64,000 nucleotides of DNA. It comes from Meghimatium bilineatum. Its lineage: Eukaryota > Mollusca > Gastropoda > Stylommatophora > Philomycidae. The position numbers and the translations under genes are program-made. The DNA lies in NCBI GenBank assembly GCA_034231615.1, contig CM067298.1:62216387-62280386 (forward strand), written 5' to 3'. Positions 45,900 to 56,625 of this stretch are shown here, in pieces (positions within the stretch are counted from its first letter, which is position 1; every line of letters begins with the position of its first letter). The notes beneath the pieces are model-generated. The model worked only from the letters and a program-made list of their open reading frames with translations, had not been told where the DNA came from and ran no database searches.

Positions 45900-46180
45900 C
45901 AGTCATTACAATTCTAAGTTGACCATCAGATCTTCTCTCTTGGTCTTTCCCTACCCCTTGCTCATCAACCTGCCTGTTCACAATGTGCTTCATCTTTCCT
46001 CTTCTCAAAATGTGTCCAAATAATACAGACTTTCTTCTGATATGAGTGAATAGCTCTCTTTTTTTTAATTGGCTTATTTTAAGATATCAATCATTACCCA
46101 TTGTATCTCTCCATGGTATTGTCACCACTCGTCTATAAGACCACATCACTATTGAGTCATTTCTTGCTATTGTATAACAA
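45900..46180 (-). mobile_element. LINE-D tail fragment
   Basis: Heavily decayed minus-strand remains of the RT C-terminus ('WSYRRVVTIPWRDTMGND'-like at 46080-46145, then a 'GHILRRGKMKHIV'-like stretch). Adjacent to the second S-A copy. Confidence 0.5.
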
Positions 46181-46251
46181 ACATATAAAAATAATTAAAT
46201 AAATGTCAAATCAAATTTGAGAAATAAATGTATCTTAACTGAGTCCCGCAC

Positions 46252-46365
46252 CTGTGATTGACTGGCGGGCACCTCCACTTCACAAAAGTCTGTAGTTTTA
46301 GCACACTGAGTTGTTACATTTTGTTCTGCTTTTGAGATTTCCCTTCTGAATGTCTCTCCTAAAGG
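46252..46365 (-). CDS. TOPBP1: TOPBP1 exon F: linker just before BRCT6
   Basis: Thirty-eight codons, phase 0 to phase 0. The acceptor is TTTTTCCAG, chosen over a second AG seven bases further in because it keeps phase 0; the donor is CAG/GTGCGG. The product begins PLGETFRREISKAEQN and ends 'VEVPASQSQ'. The 'PL-E' segment followed by a short helix matches the stretch just before BRCT6 in vertebrate TopBP1. A tRNA-derived SINE lies about 80 bases upstream of the acceptor. Confidence 0.8.
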
Positions 46366-46445
46366 CTGGAAAAACCATAAAAAAGTGAATGTGTTAGATG
46401 AATGGGAGAATGCAGTAAAACAGTGTACCATTTAGGTAGTTAAAA

Positions 46446-46717
46446 AAACAAAAAAGGAAGTAACCCATAGCATTTATTAATGCCGTTGGGGTGTGAGATG
46501 TTAGCGATCTTACATTTCAGAGGCTCTGCAAATGAGGGCAGTAGCCATCTCCTCTCTCTCGTAGTCTTTACTCTCGGATTAATCCGGTACCGATTTAAGG
46601 CTGGGTCGACCTGGGAGCCGTTGCGATCTGAAAAACATTTCCGCCTCAACTGGGAAATGAACCCAGGACCACTCATATGCGAAGCCAATGAGCTAACCAC
46701 TGCGCTACACGGCTCCC
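46446..46717 (-). repeat. tRNA-derived SINE, full length
   Basis: Minus strand starts GGGAGCCGTGTAGCGCAGTG: a good box A (TAGCGCAGTGG) and a box B-like GGGTTCATTTCCC follow. The body ends TTAATAAATGCTATGGGTTA. The head is a decayed tRNA; it is not a working tRNA gene. It sits 80 bases upstream of the TOPBP1 exon F acceptor. Confidence 0.88.
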
Positions 46718-48054
46718 ATTTAGGTAGATAAATATAACAAATTATAAAATATGTATTACTGAGCCTACAACAGAAAAAAAATCGGAATTTTGACCAAACG
46801 GTCTATATTAAGATAGGAAGACAAAAACAAATAGAGCACCAATATAGGAGACTACATTGTATTATGTATTATAAATCATCTAGAACGACCTTTTGGTCAA
46901 AACATCAATTTGTTTTGTTGTAGGACTCTGTAAAATCTATTCAACCTATTTTAAAATATTTTAATATTTATCTATCTATATGAATATGTTAGAGAAGATT
47001 AAAGTTCAAATAATGGAAGCAAAATGCCTAAAGTTGCAAGAATGCAACTTTTTCTGCTTCACAACTATTGAAGGAAAGTGAATCCACTGCCTCATTTTAT
47101 AGTAACAAAGTGTACTGTGATCCTAGCACATTTTAAAGTTTTTAAATAGGGTAAAAGAAAATATATTGGAAATAGATTTTAAGTATAGTATAATCAATAT
47201 AACTTTAACTTATGGAATATTTAATGCGATGATTGAAATTGTACATCATTAGCACAATTTGTTGTTGAGTTTTCATTAATGCTACTAATCTTATGTCATT
47301 CTTTACATTTATATCTTGTTTTGGTTTTCATATGAACAGACATTGAAAATCTACTCTCACTGAGATCAATAGAACAAAACTAAATAAAACTCAAGAAAGC
47401 TGCTGTAAAACCAATAATTGTTTCAAGTTTATTGCTTCAGCCATAAACCCCCCCCCCCCCAAAAAAAACAACAACAACACCGTAGCAATCTCATTTGGGG
47501 TCATGGCATAAACATGTGCCCTAAGTGAATGATTATAGACATTGGACTTATGAGCCTTACTCTGTCCAGCAACAATAACTAACTACCAGGACAGAACTAA
47601 TTTTATTTGGCAATCGGCTGGTGTGAACTATTGACTATCGATTAAGAACTGGCATCATTGCAATCCAAGAAGAATAACAAGTGCTCAGTCTCCACCTCCA
47701 CCATATGCCAAAGTGTATGCATGCTAATGGTTCCTGTATCTCACTTTATTTTTCAACACTCCTCATTCTGCCCCATAGACGTCTAGTGTAACTTTTAATA
47801 AGGATTCCCCCTCCCCTCCAATCACAACCAAAGATATGTGATCAATCACAGTGTAATATACACAAGCATACACTCAAGGTGTAAACTAATATGTCATAAA
47901 TTAGATCAGTCACATAGAAGTAGATTTGAGTTTTAGTAACACAAGGCAAGCAGTAGTCAAAATAAGATTGAAGATTAATTCTTATGTATGTTGAATTTAA
48001 CTGCCAGCATGTTTTATAAAAATATATTGCAACTAATAATGAAGGATAACTCAC
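46718..48054. other. Intron between exons E and F, nothing recognised
   Basis: AT-rich. A motif GACCTTTTGGTCAAAACATC at about 46888-46907 resembles that at 32116. The poly-C tract is here. Confidence 0.45.
47449..47480 (+). repeat. Poly-C followed by poly-A and CAA repeats
   Basis: Twelve C, nine A, then ACAACAACAAC; simple sequence only. Confidence 0.95.
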
Positions 48055-48102
48055 TGTTGATTTGTTCAGATCTACGGTACAATCTGGAGTATTGAAGAAT
48101 CC
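48055..48102 (-). CDS. TOPBP1: TOPBP1 exon E: 16-codon linker micro-exon
   Basis: A 48-base exon encoding GFFNTPDCTVDLNKST, with acceptor ATGTTGCAG and donor ACA/GTGAGT. It is in phase 0 at both ends, so its inclusion or skipping would not shift the frame. Its short 'NTPD' motif follows the FKPKFNVD segment as expected from vertebrate TopBP1, where a 'TPG' lies at the equivalent place. Being so short, it is supported by strong splice sites and phase more than by similarity. Confidence 0.7.
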
Positions 48103-48239
48103 CTGCAACATGTTAAGGCCAAATTATTATTTCATTATCAACCATATGAAAGATTTATGAATATCTTTATTTATGATGTGCAGAAAATACCTACAGCATC
48201 CTACAAAAATGATGTGAAAGTAGCCATCAGTCTTACTAT

Positions 48240-49120
48240 ATTCAGATGACTTATTTTTTTCAGATTGTAGTTTTCTTTATGGATACTCTGAGCCCCTCAT
48301 GACTCTGGGTGAGTGACTGGCTGCAGTCAAGGACATGTTTAAACAGTCTGATATGTTTCTCATCTATCATCAACATGAGCGGTCTTTTCCCCTTATCAGC
48401 AACAACACCTTCTATTATTAGTTTTTCCTTGCTGTTATGTCTCTTTATATTGCAAAAAACCTCATCTTTCTTCAATCATATGTAAAACAACTATAGAAAT
48501 CACCATTATTTATCTATTGTCTTTTCTCTGCTTATGCTGTGAGGCATTGCAGGATTGAATGACGATCGGTTTTCAGGCTATTACACATCTGGCCTCCTCT
48601 GTATCTTGATGTTTCCATTTTCATGTTGCATGCTTTTGCCACTGGCCAATAAAGGTTCATTCTCATTAAATGACAGAACACTTTCAATCTCTGTTTTTCA
48701 ATATATTTGACCACTGATGTTGTTCCAACAGCTCTTGCAATCTATTCATTTCTCACATGATCTCTTCGTGTTCTGTTTGCTGCTTTTCTTAGACATCTCA
48801 TTTCACACGAAGTAAGCTTTCTCTCTTGTTCTTTAGATAGAGTCAATGTCTGACATTGAAAATATAATGTTGGGGTGAAGACTGAATTTATGATTTGCCT
48901 TTTGGTTTCCATCGGGATAGATGTGTGTTTCAAAATTGGTGTTTCATAATTTACGTAGTTGGCTTTTCTCACAATTATAAAAGTACATATTATATTCTGA
49001 TGCAAATTTCTCTTTATGGATATCAAAGCAGAGAAACATTGTGGAACATTTTTAACTGTGCTAAACAAGAGCATGGGCAACACTATCTTCTTCAGCCAAT
49101 AAAAAAAAACAAGGATATGA
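48240..49120 (-). mobile_element. LINE-D relic: RT C-terminus
   Basis: Minus strand: 'KANYVNYETPILKHTSIPME', 'TLTLSKEQERKLTSCEMRCL', 'RKAANRTRRDHVRNE' and, in other frames to 48240, 'LKVFCHLMRMN' and 'NIKRHNSKEKLIIEGVV'. Several frameshifts. Confidence 0.75.
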
Positions 49121-49259
49121 GGGTTGTGTATGCCAATGTCTCTTTTAGAACCAGGCACATAGAGAAGAAGACTTTGTTCTAGTACCAAATGTTTTTGTAA
49201 ACACATTTTTCTACCAAGCTTGGATAAGTATTTTTTACACGTATAGACTGAGATAAATT

Positions 49260-49470
49260 AGCAGAAGCAAATATGATTTTGCATAAGAATGATGAAAGCA
49301 TCACAGAGAGATAAAAAGTGTAATTAAAATTATCTTGAAAGAAATTGACTCAGAAAAACTGCCCATTAAAATCTGAAGAAAACAGTCCAAATTTTCTGGA
49401 CATATTAGAAGAGGAAAAGTAGGGAAAAACAAAGAAAAGGTACTTGACAGATTTGCATTTTGGCATGGGG
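49260..49470 (+). mobile_element. Possible LINE tail fragment
   Basis: Plus strand has an 'FSGHIRRGKVGKNKEKVLD'-like reading in broken frames, resembling the GHI-R spacer before the basic end of LINE RT proteins. Weak. Confidence 0.3.
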
Positions 49471-49678
49471 AATATCTGTATAGGAAATGATTGGCAGTAC
49501 ATAAGAAAGAATGCTGCAGACAGATATAATAACTAATGTCAAACAGCACTCGCTATAAGAAGAAAACTAAAAGATATGCACAGTAGAAAAAAAGCAAGTG
49601 CACAAATTTAACACAATTAGTTGCAATGAGAATGCAGCACATAATAATAAACAGGAGTGGAAATGGATAATTATATCT

Positions 49679-49915
49679 TCATCAATAATTAAGATGATGA
49701 TTCCCTTTCCATGTTTAGAATAAAGGAGCGGGGCTTGAAATGTGGCGAGACAAGAAATCAACATTATTATGGATGGAAAAGAATGTTTGCCAACCTGCAC
49801 AAAACTGAACTGACAATCGCTGTGTAAGTGGTTATACTTAAAGGGGAGATTGGAACAACTATGGATGTGTTCTATGTGCAGTAATGATGATCTCTTGACT
49901 AAATTAACTATCATT
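49679..49915 (+). mobile_element. Family G tail next to the exon D donor
   Basis: Decayed copy: 'DDDSLSMFRIKERGLKCGE'-like, then 'LKGRLEQLWMCSMCSNDDLL'. Its end lies about 10 bases from the GTAAGA donor of TOPBP1 exon D (minus strand). Confidence 0.7.
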
Positions 49916-49923
49916 AATCTTAC

Positions 49924-50049
49924 ATCTACATTAAACTTTGGCTTAAAATTGGGGTGCATGAATGTTCCTGGTGTTTCTCCTCTTCCACCTGGAATTAGCC
50001 CTAGAGGTGTTGCACAAGAGACTGGACTGTCAGTAAAGTTTCGGTTCCT
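49924..50049 (-). CDS. TOPBP1: TOPBP1 exon D: linker with FKPKFNVD motif
   Basis: Forty-two codons, phase 0 to phase 0, with acceptor CATTTTCAG and donor GAT/GTAAGA. The product is 'RNRNFTDSPVSCATPLG' followed by 'ETPGTFMHPNFKPKFNVD'. The Phe-Lys-Pro-x-Phe-(Asn/Asp)-Val motif matches a short conserved linker motif just before BRCT6 in vertebrate TopBP1, as I recall it. A retroelement tail (family G) ends only about 10-15 bases beyond the donor inside the intron. The frame is open beyond the donor for about 87 codons but does not look conserved. Confidence 0.85.
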
Positions 50050-50241
50050 CTGAAAATGTACAAATCAAAATTTTTGATACAGAAAGAGAATATGCTCTGC
50101 TATAAACAATAATTTGAGATTAACACATCCAATAAATTTAAATCTAAATGTTTTTTTAATGTGGAAATAATAAGGTATTTAAAGAACATGGTACAGTACA
50201 AGTAGACGCAACCACATCATTCAGTTATTTAATCCTACTTT

Positions 50242-50343
50242 TTAGATACTCACTTCACATGACAATTCACTGATATTCATTGCAACAATAAGAAACATGA
50301 CTGCTGCTAACACAAACATGACGATTGACACTATGTCTCCCAT
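50242..50343 (-). CDS. Possible 33-residue membrane peptide or first exon
   Basis: Within the intron between exons C and D, same strand, an ATG in a fair context opens MGDIVSIVMFVLAAVMFLIV followed by AMNISELSCEVSI and a stop. The first 24 residues are a plausible single membrane segment. A GAA/GTGAGT donor lies just before the end (exon would end at 50254, phase 0), so it could instead be a first exon; exon D, 200 bases on, is phase-compatible, though a membrane anchor on TopBP1 would be odd. No family is recognised. An ORF this short can arise by chance. Confidence 0.25.
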   Translation of the reverse strand: MGDIVSIVMFVLAAVMFLIVAMNISELSCEVSI

Positions 50344-50691
50344 ATCACGCACAGAAATTGGTTACGTTTCTACGAAGCAGTACAATACTACCAATTGAGG
50401 AATTCTGTAGTCTACATTTTTTGTGCGCGCTATACACTGGAGATCTCAGTGCGTAGCGCAAAGAAGTATTGATTGGTGTTTGTTTATTTTTTATTTATTT
50501 ACAAATTATAGAAGCACAATGAAATCAATGGTGCATTTAACATTGGACAACTTTGAGTTAGTGTGAAATGGAGAAATAAGAAACACTCTGTCACATCTCT
50601 GCACCATATTGAAACAGCATGGAGAATTTATGTGGACATCAAGGCTAACAGGAACAGATACCGCATTTGACACTATTCTCATCGTTATTAA

Positions 50692-51608
50692 CCTTTAGCA
50701 AGCCGGATTTTTTTTAAAAACAACTACCCCCTGCCGCCTGCTTTTTTTGTTGTTGAGAATTTGCGTTATTGTTGGTGGCTATTTTGAAAATGTGATAAAT
50801 TTTTGGTTGTTAGAGATCTTTAAATAATATTTGCACATATATATATATATAAAGAATTGAATTCACATATATTTGTGTAATTTCTGTACGTGTGTGTGTG
50901 TGATACCAGACATATGAGAAAGTAGTAAAGATGTTTTTCACCAAAAAAAAACATATATTTTATTACAGATAAAGCACACACAAATTTATTAAAAACAACT
51001 TACCTTTCTTGTCGAATTGTTTGGCAACACTGTACACTAAATCACACACAAATCTGTTGTATATATGTTCTTTTATTGCGAAATTATCAAAATATTGCTG
51101 GGGGAACTGTATAAAACATGTAGATTTTCAGTAAAATCACTCTTGGAGCTTAAGCATAGAGTCATATTTGGTGCCACTTCAACAAATTCAATATCAAACC
51201 TCTACAAGTCCCCAAACCAACACAGCATTCTGTAAATTCACTGTCGTGAAACTAAATAAACCAAGAATTCATGATTTAAGCCACGATTCAATGTTATTTT
51301 ATTCAAAATATGATGAAACAACGGTCTATAAACCAGATTCACCTTCATGGCACGTACCAGTGTGTAGATGTGGTCAGATTAATTGGTATACAGCATGTAA
51401 CTTCTACATAGACATATTCATAATGATCATGTTCAGATGTAGAAATGTACTGGCTTCAATTGCGCATGTTCCCAGAGTATGTGCATTGACCAATCAGGCT
51501 GTGAAACATCTATTTAACACGATATCTCATTGAATGAATACAGTCGACAACGGCGATAGGTGCCATTAAAATTTTTGCCGACAAGAGTTTACAAAAGCGT
51601 CTTAAAGG
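50692..51608. mobile_element. piggyBac-like non-autonomous element, 917 bp
   Basis: Bounded by TTAA (50688-50691 and 51609-51612); ends CCTTTAGCAAGCCGG and, inverted, CCTTTAAGACGC. Contains AT and GT microsatellites (50839-50852, 50890-50902). A plus-strand frame of 121 codons (51168-51533) is not recognised. Confidence 0.78.
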
Positions 51609-51612
51609 TTAA

Positions 51613-52224
51613 AGATTACTTGTCCCAATAAATAGTGTTCCATTAAATCTGATTGTCTCCCTTGTATTTTGTTTTAAATCCCTTTGCACCCTAGTTATGG
51701 GAAAGCTTCATTTCACTCAATATTGTTCAATTAAAAATGTGGTGGTTTCTACATGTATAGTACCAAGAACATACTCTGTAATTTTTTTAAAATTATAGAT
51801 CTGACAATAGAGATCCATAGTCATACCCATTTATGAGGATATGACTATGGGTCTCAACAACATGCAAGAAGTACACACAGTAGAATCACATCTCTCAAAC
51901 TGGAGAGCACTGGCTTCTGCCCCATATTCAGTGCTGAACATGGTTAAGAACAGTTGGTCTCTAAAGAGAAGCATTCAGGGCTATTTAAAGTAATATACTG
52001 AGGATTCTGCAGGGAAATAAACATTGGCAAGACTGAAAACAATCCTCCACTTATGTCTCAGTATTGGTGAGTCATGGACAATAACAAAAAGTTTGTTTTG
52101 TTTCTCAGGAATTACATACAATAGAGTTCTTGCATCCTTCTGAGCAATGATGAGGTTTCTCCAGAGCTTATTTTTACCCAGAAGGCTCTAACTCTTCCTG
52201 CTGTGTAATGCTTTGAATGCTCCT
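51613..52224. other. Intron, nothing recognised
   Basis: No supported feature. Confidence 0.5.
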
Positions 52225-52330
52225 ACTCACAGGGAGTTAAAAACATAATTGTATTGACAAGTGCTCTGAGGCTTCCACTCACTGAGTTAAAAACATAATT
52301 GTATTGACAAGTACTGTGAAGCTTCCACAA
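52225..52330 (+). repeat. Tandem duplication, about 52 bp
   Basis: GAGTTAAAAACATAATTGTA ... GACAAGT-CT followed by AGGCTTCCAC is repeated once with three differences. Confidence 0.93.
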
Positions 52331-52489
52331 AACAAATATATATGCACGTTATCTACTAGGGATTTACTGTTTTATGATCTGATTGACTACTGGTGAGAGA
52401 TTCAGACCTTCTGCATGTGAATGGTAAATAGGAAATATAATAAATGTAGTTTTAGAGGAAGGTAATAAGATTTAAATTAAGGTACGATC

Positions 52490-52890
52490 TTGTCTTGTCC
52501 TATCCATGTGTGCTGTTAGGCGAAATGGGGAGCCGAAGTCTTATTTCTTTTGCTAATTGCGTTGCTGCTACCATAGTGCAGTCTTGGTGTTCTAGTATTC
52601 TTTGATGTCATCTATCAATCTTCATCTGGGTTTTCCCGTTTCTCCTTTCAAATAATCTTTTATTGAAGTATATTGATGGAATGTGGTCTGGTTCCATTTA
52701 TGATTAGATGGATGAACCATTTTATCTTTTGTGAGTCTATGTATGTGAGTATATTTTGAGTTTTTGCACAATATTGGTTTCATATTGTCTTATAGTGTCA
52801 TTGTTTTTTCTATCTATTTTTGTTACCCCCAGTGCTGTTCTCAGGCACTTCATTTCGTATACAGCTAGTTTGTAATAGTTTTTTTAAGGT
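52490..52890 (-). mobile_element. LINE-D tail fragment
   Basis: Minus strand: 'KLAVYEMKCLRTALGVTKID', then 'SSNHKWNQTTFHQYTSIKDY' and 'KGETGKPR'. This is a decayed RT C-terminus with stops. Confidence 0.6.
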
Positions 52891-53529
52891 ATGGTCATAA
52901 TCCAAAATATACATAATGACATCTTGACTAGAAACCAGTATCATAGCACACATGACATTTCCATAAGTGCTTCACTCTCCATTCCAGCAGCCATCAAAGA
53001 GCATGAAGATTCAGTCCTAGTCAAATATTGATTGTGTTATCTTAAAATCTTACCATAATCTTACTTTCTTACCTTACCCATGGTCACCCCAATTTCTGTC
53101 GTTCTGTGTATGTGCATTTTATCACCTCCACAATCATCTTCATTTTGTAGTAAATCCATGACTGTCTTTATTAGGTAAATTCTACCTCTCTTCATTACTG
53201 CACCATCAACCATAAAAATTCATGTCTATGAGTCTGTTTAATTGTTTTTTTTTACCAGTGTGGTATATCCATGTGATACTTTGGACAACTTTGTTATTCA
53301 GAAGTGTGACTGACTTATTTCTCATAATGCACCTTTCTATCTTGCATAGCATGCTTTGAGAGAATATCACTATGTGAGGTGGTAAATGAAGTCACCAACC
53401 ATCTGCCGCTGTTACTGCTTCTATCTCCATTTTCATGTTTTATATGGTAGTGAAGTAGGCAGATTTAACAAATACCTTCCTGTATGCAAAAAAACCCATC
53501 TCCACTGCTAAGTTACTCTATTTACTGAA
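52891..53529. other. Intron, nothing recognised
   Basis: No supported feature; possibly the continuation of the LINE-D relic, too decayed to read. Confidence 0.4.
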
Positions 53530-53703
53530 CTATCTGTGTGTGTGATTGTGTCTTGCAATTTTTAGTGCAACTGGACAAGTTCTGGCACAATCATCTCTGT
53601 CATAATACCAGTCTATTCCCAACACATTACCCAGTTGTATTACTACATTGTTCGAGTTTCTATCTTTGTCCGGTTCCAAAATGTCTTTAATACCTACTTC
53701 CTG
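53530..53703 (-). CDS. Unidentified protein-like segment behind a good acceptor
   Basis: After a clear acceptor (TTTTTGCTTCCAG) the frame reads EVGIKDILEPDKDRNSNNVV, then 'IQLGNVLGIDWYYDRDDCAR' and 'TCPVALKIARHN' to a stop. The composition (IDWYYDRDDCARTCP) looks like protein rather than random intron. It lies between TOPBP1 exons C and D and enters in phase 0, but leads to a stop, so it could be an alternative last exon, part of an unrecognised transposon ORF, or chance. I do not recognise the family. Confidence 0.3.
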   Translation of the reverse strand, partial: QEVGIKDILEPDKDRNSNNVVIQLGNVLGIDWYYDRDDCARTCPVALKIARHNHTHR

Positions 53704-53744
53704 GAAGCAAAAATGAAACAGTCTCAGCTGCATTTCATCAATGT

Positions 53745-54227
53745 CTTCTTTTTCTTCATTAGTTTTCAAACTCCTGCAGGATGCAGTCCGGAGAATGGAT
53801 TGTGTTGTCTCATAGTTTACAGCTTGGATGTGATAACTGCACCTATTGGTTTGACCCAACTTCAGCATGGCTTATGGGTCACTTGACCCTATATGGCAGG
53901 GCTATTCAACTATATTTACTCTGGGGCCAAAATGTAGAAAATTGGGATCATCACGGGCCAGGTTTATAAAAAAAACATTGAATAATTTTTTTCAATTTTT
54001 TTTAATAACTTTATTTCACTGTTTTAGCAATGATCTGCGGGCCACTTACTAGGCCACCTTGGGCTGGATGTGGCCCGCGGGCCGCCAATTGAATAACCCT
54101 GCTATATGGGATAGGACAGACAGCCCAGCCCCTCTTTAGTCACTTCTTACGATGTGCATTGCAGTTAACATTATCACTATTCTTTGCTCTGCTTTTGGGC
54201 CATGGCAACACACAGATGAGAACATAC
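53745..54227 (-). repeat. S-A repeat interrupted by a hAT-like element
   Basis: S-A tail at 53745 (CTTCTTTTTCTTCATTAG) and head at about 54227. A 205-bp element with an 8-bp duplication is inserted at the CCCTATATGG block. Confidence 0.88.
53897..54101. mobile_element. hAT-like non-autonomous element, 205 bp
   Basis: Starts CAGGGCTATTCAACTATA and ends TTGAATAACCCTG, giving terminal inverted repeats of about 13 bp. Flanking 8-bp direct repeat CTATATGG (53889-53896 and 54102-54109). The start CAGGG and 8-bp duplication are hAT hallmarks, and the internal GGCCCGCGGGCCGCC block recurs in many hAT elements. No transposase. Confidence 0.92.
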
Positions 54228-54319
54228 CTAAATCAATAAAAAAAGAAACCATGCATCTTTCTCACTAGTGAATGTCTCCATTCCTGACAAAAGAAGAACA
54301 ATTGAAAGTCAATACACAC

Positions 54320-54559
54320 CCATTTCTGACGCTGAATATCTACTGGCGTTTTCAAGCTTCCTGCTGTGATATTCTCACACTGATTAGGTCTGAATGCACT
54401 TTTCCTTTCAGAGTTTCTTCTCCTGGTGCCAGTGTCTGATGTTGGTGTCAAGATATGTTGCTGAATTTCAGACATTGGATTCATGTCTACTGCATTCTTG
54501 CTGATAGAATCTGAGCTCTCAGCTGATGATGATGGTATTCTATCCTGACATTTTGAGCC
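54320..54559 (-). CDS. TOPBP1: TOPBP1 exon C: linker between BRCT5 and BRCT6
   Basis: Eighty codons in phase 0 at both ends, with acceptor TGCTTTCAG and donor TGG/GTGTGT. The product is Ser/Thr/Asn-rich and probably disordered. It includes 'PSSSAESSDSISK', an 'ILTPTSDTGTRRR' segment, and 'SERKSAFRPNQ' followed by 'LKTPVDIQRQKW'. TP and SP dipeptides suggest phosphorylation sites, as is usual for the TopBP1 linker. There is no domain, so this exon is supported by frame continuity between exons B and D rather than by its own motif. Confidence 0.75.
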
Positions 54560-54659
54560 CTGAAAGCAATAATTGTTATTTTTTGAAACAAATCAGATGA
54601 TCACACAAATAATATAACTGTCTGTGGATTCATGTTATTTTTGAGTACACAGAATTTTT

Positions 54660-55375
54660 ATTATACTATATGAAAATCAACACATCAAAAACTCATATAC
54701 TAGATTTCACGAGATACCATGATTTAAAAATTCAAAATTTTTCATTATTAAAAGTCAACAATTGTACATATTTAGGCACCAATCTAGCACTGGGTGGAGA
54801 CACATCAAAAGAAATTTTACACTGTACTGTCCTTGCAGTGGGTGCTTTCAATAAACTATTAACATCTGGACGTCAAACACACCATGAAACACCACAAACT
54901 CAGGTTGTTTAACTTCATCATTATCCATATTCTATCATATGGATGTGAAAGTTGGAAAGCCACAAAAGCCACAGATAAGAGACTAAACACCTTTGAAAAC
55001 ATATGCCTATGTACCATTCTGAATGTTAAATGGGGTGACTAAATCTAACACTACTATACAAGCGGAAAGCTAACAAACCTATATATTTTCCTTCATTAGA
55101 CAAAGGCGATGGATTTACATCGGCCATACTCTCAGAATAAAAAGCCTAAGAATTCCCCACCAGTCACTAAATTGGGTGCCATAGGGATTAAGAAGAAGAG
55201 GGAGACCTAGAGAAACTCTACGAAGAACCATTAATAGATAAGGCATGTCAATGAACCTAAAAAACACCCAGGAACTGAAAGATCTGGCAACACAAAGACA
55301 GAAATGGAAAGTTGTGGTTTCTGTCCTATGCGCTACCTATGGACCTGGAGGAATATAACATAACATCTACGAAAC
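54660..55375 (+). mobile_element. LINE-F relic with AACAT-type end
   Basis: Starts 'MKINTSKTHILDFTRYHD', 'NNCTYLGTNLALGGDTSKEI', then 'LSYGCESWKATKATDKRLNT' in another frame and the family end 'PMDLEEYN'-like, with ATAACATAACAT at 55355. It begins about 100 bases upstream of TOPBP1 exon C. Decayed. Confidence 0.8.
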
Positions 55376-55859
55376 AAAATATTTCAAAATGGATCCTGTT
55401 GTCTTACCAGTGGAAAGAATGCTGATAAAAGACAAACACAGGCTGTGTATGGAGCTAAGAACCTCCAGTGCTTATTATTATGTTAAAGATAATTATATTG
55501 AAATGGTATATAACTAGTGAAGGCTTCTTTTCAAGAATATGACCTTGGAAAACTGACTATTAATCAATATCTCTGCTCCTATGTCATGGCAACCAACAGG
55601 TTCTTTTTCAGAACACTTTTACAGTTGCATAGACTAATTTCAAATGTCATCAACCAGAATTTGTTAGTAACAACATATTTTATTAGGGCAAGCAAATATG
55701 AAAATGAAAATCACAAAAATACAATTTTAATTGTTAAAATAAACCCCCCAAAATAATTCTCTAATGCTCCATTTAGTATTACAAAAATGTAAAGTTATCA
55801 CATAGCATTTAATGTTATAAGAATATGAGATACAACACTAGACCTCTTATTCTTCGTAG
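55376..55859. other. Intron between exons B and C, nothing recognised
   Basis: A 79-codon plus frame at 55517-55756 is low-complexity at its end and not recognised. Confidence 0.45.
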
Positions 55860-56312
55860 GAGTTGTGGCCTCCATAGCACTCCCTAAATATAGCAAAATA
55901 TGTACAATAAATTTCCCACCTTATTTGACTGGAATGCATCTCGGGATATGTGGGCGTTCGAGGCAATGAAAGAGCAGATCAACTGGCATCATGCACGATT
56001 GTGGCACAGGGCGATGGGGCAATGGATCGCGCTGACATTTTGAATTCCTTAAGAGATATAACACGCGAGAGTGAAACTAATGTGGATGATGATTCCTTTT
56101 CAATGGCTAGGATTAAAGATCAGGGATTGAAATGCAGTGTTGCTAGAAGTGACCATTTTGGAGGGTGCAGAAGAATGATGGTCAACCAGCATAGGACCGG
56201 TACTGTCAGCAGAAGTGTAATGGCGGATACACTCAAGCAGAGATCAGAGCAACTATGGATGTGTCCAGTTTGCAGTGATGATGATCCAACGACTAACTAA
56301 CTAACTAATATC
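55860..56312 (+). mobile_element. Family G: RNase H end and tail
   Basis: The best copy. 'HLGICGVRGNERADQLAS' (bridging a frameshift at about 55950) is the last RNase H motif, with the His, Asn-Glu and Asp of the family. Then 'AMDRADILNSLRDITRESET', 'GTVSRSVMADTLKQRSEQLW' and 'MCPVCSDDDPTTN', stop, and ACTAACTAACTAA. Confidence 0.8.
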
Positions 56313-56625
56313 TTATTAGTGGGATAAAACAACTAAATATTAAGGGTGAAAGCATGATTAAGATTATCCACATTCATAAAAAGTTTTGAGAATAGAGAGG
56401 TAGGACATGATTTTTGTGTGCTGATGTTTCCAAAGTGGCACTTCTAAGACACTGATGAGTTATGGCTTTTCTATTGATTTACTATTAGTGGGAGATCGTG
56501 CCTTCTAATGTGATGTCAACATTTGTGTAAATTCTATGGGTTTCATCTTAATCTGGCATTATTATTTCATTTTGGATTTAATTTACTTAAGATTTACTTT
56601 ACTTCTAATCTTGCAGCAATAAGTA

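Noticed and set aside
46640..46717. tRNA gene
   Set aside because: Boxes A and B are present but the arms do not fold and it continues into a SINE body.
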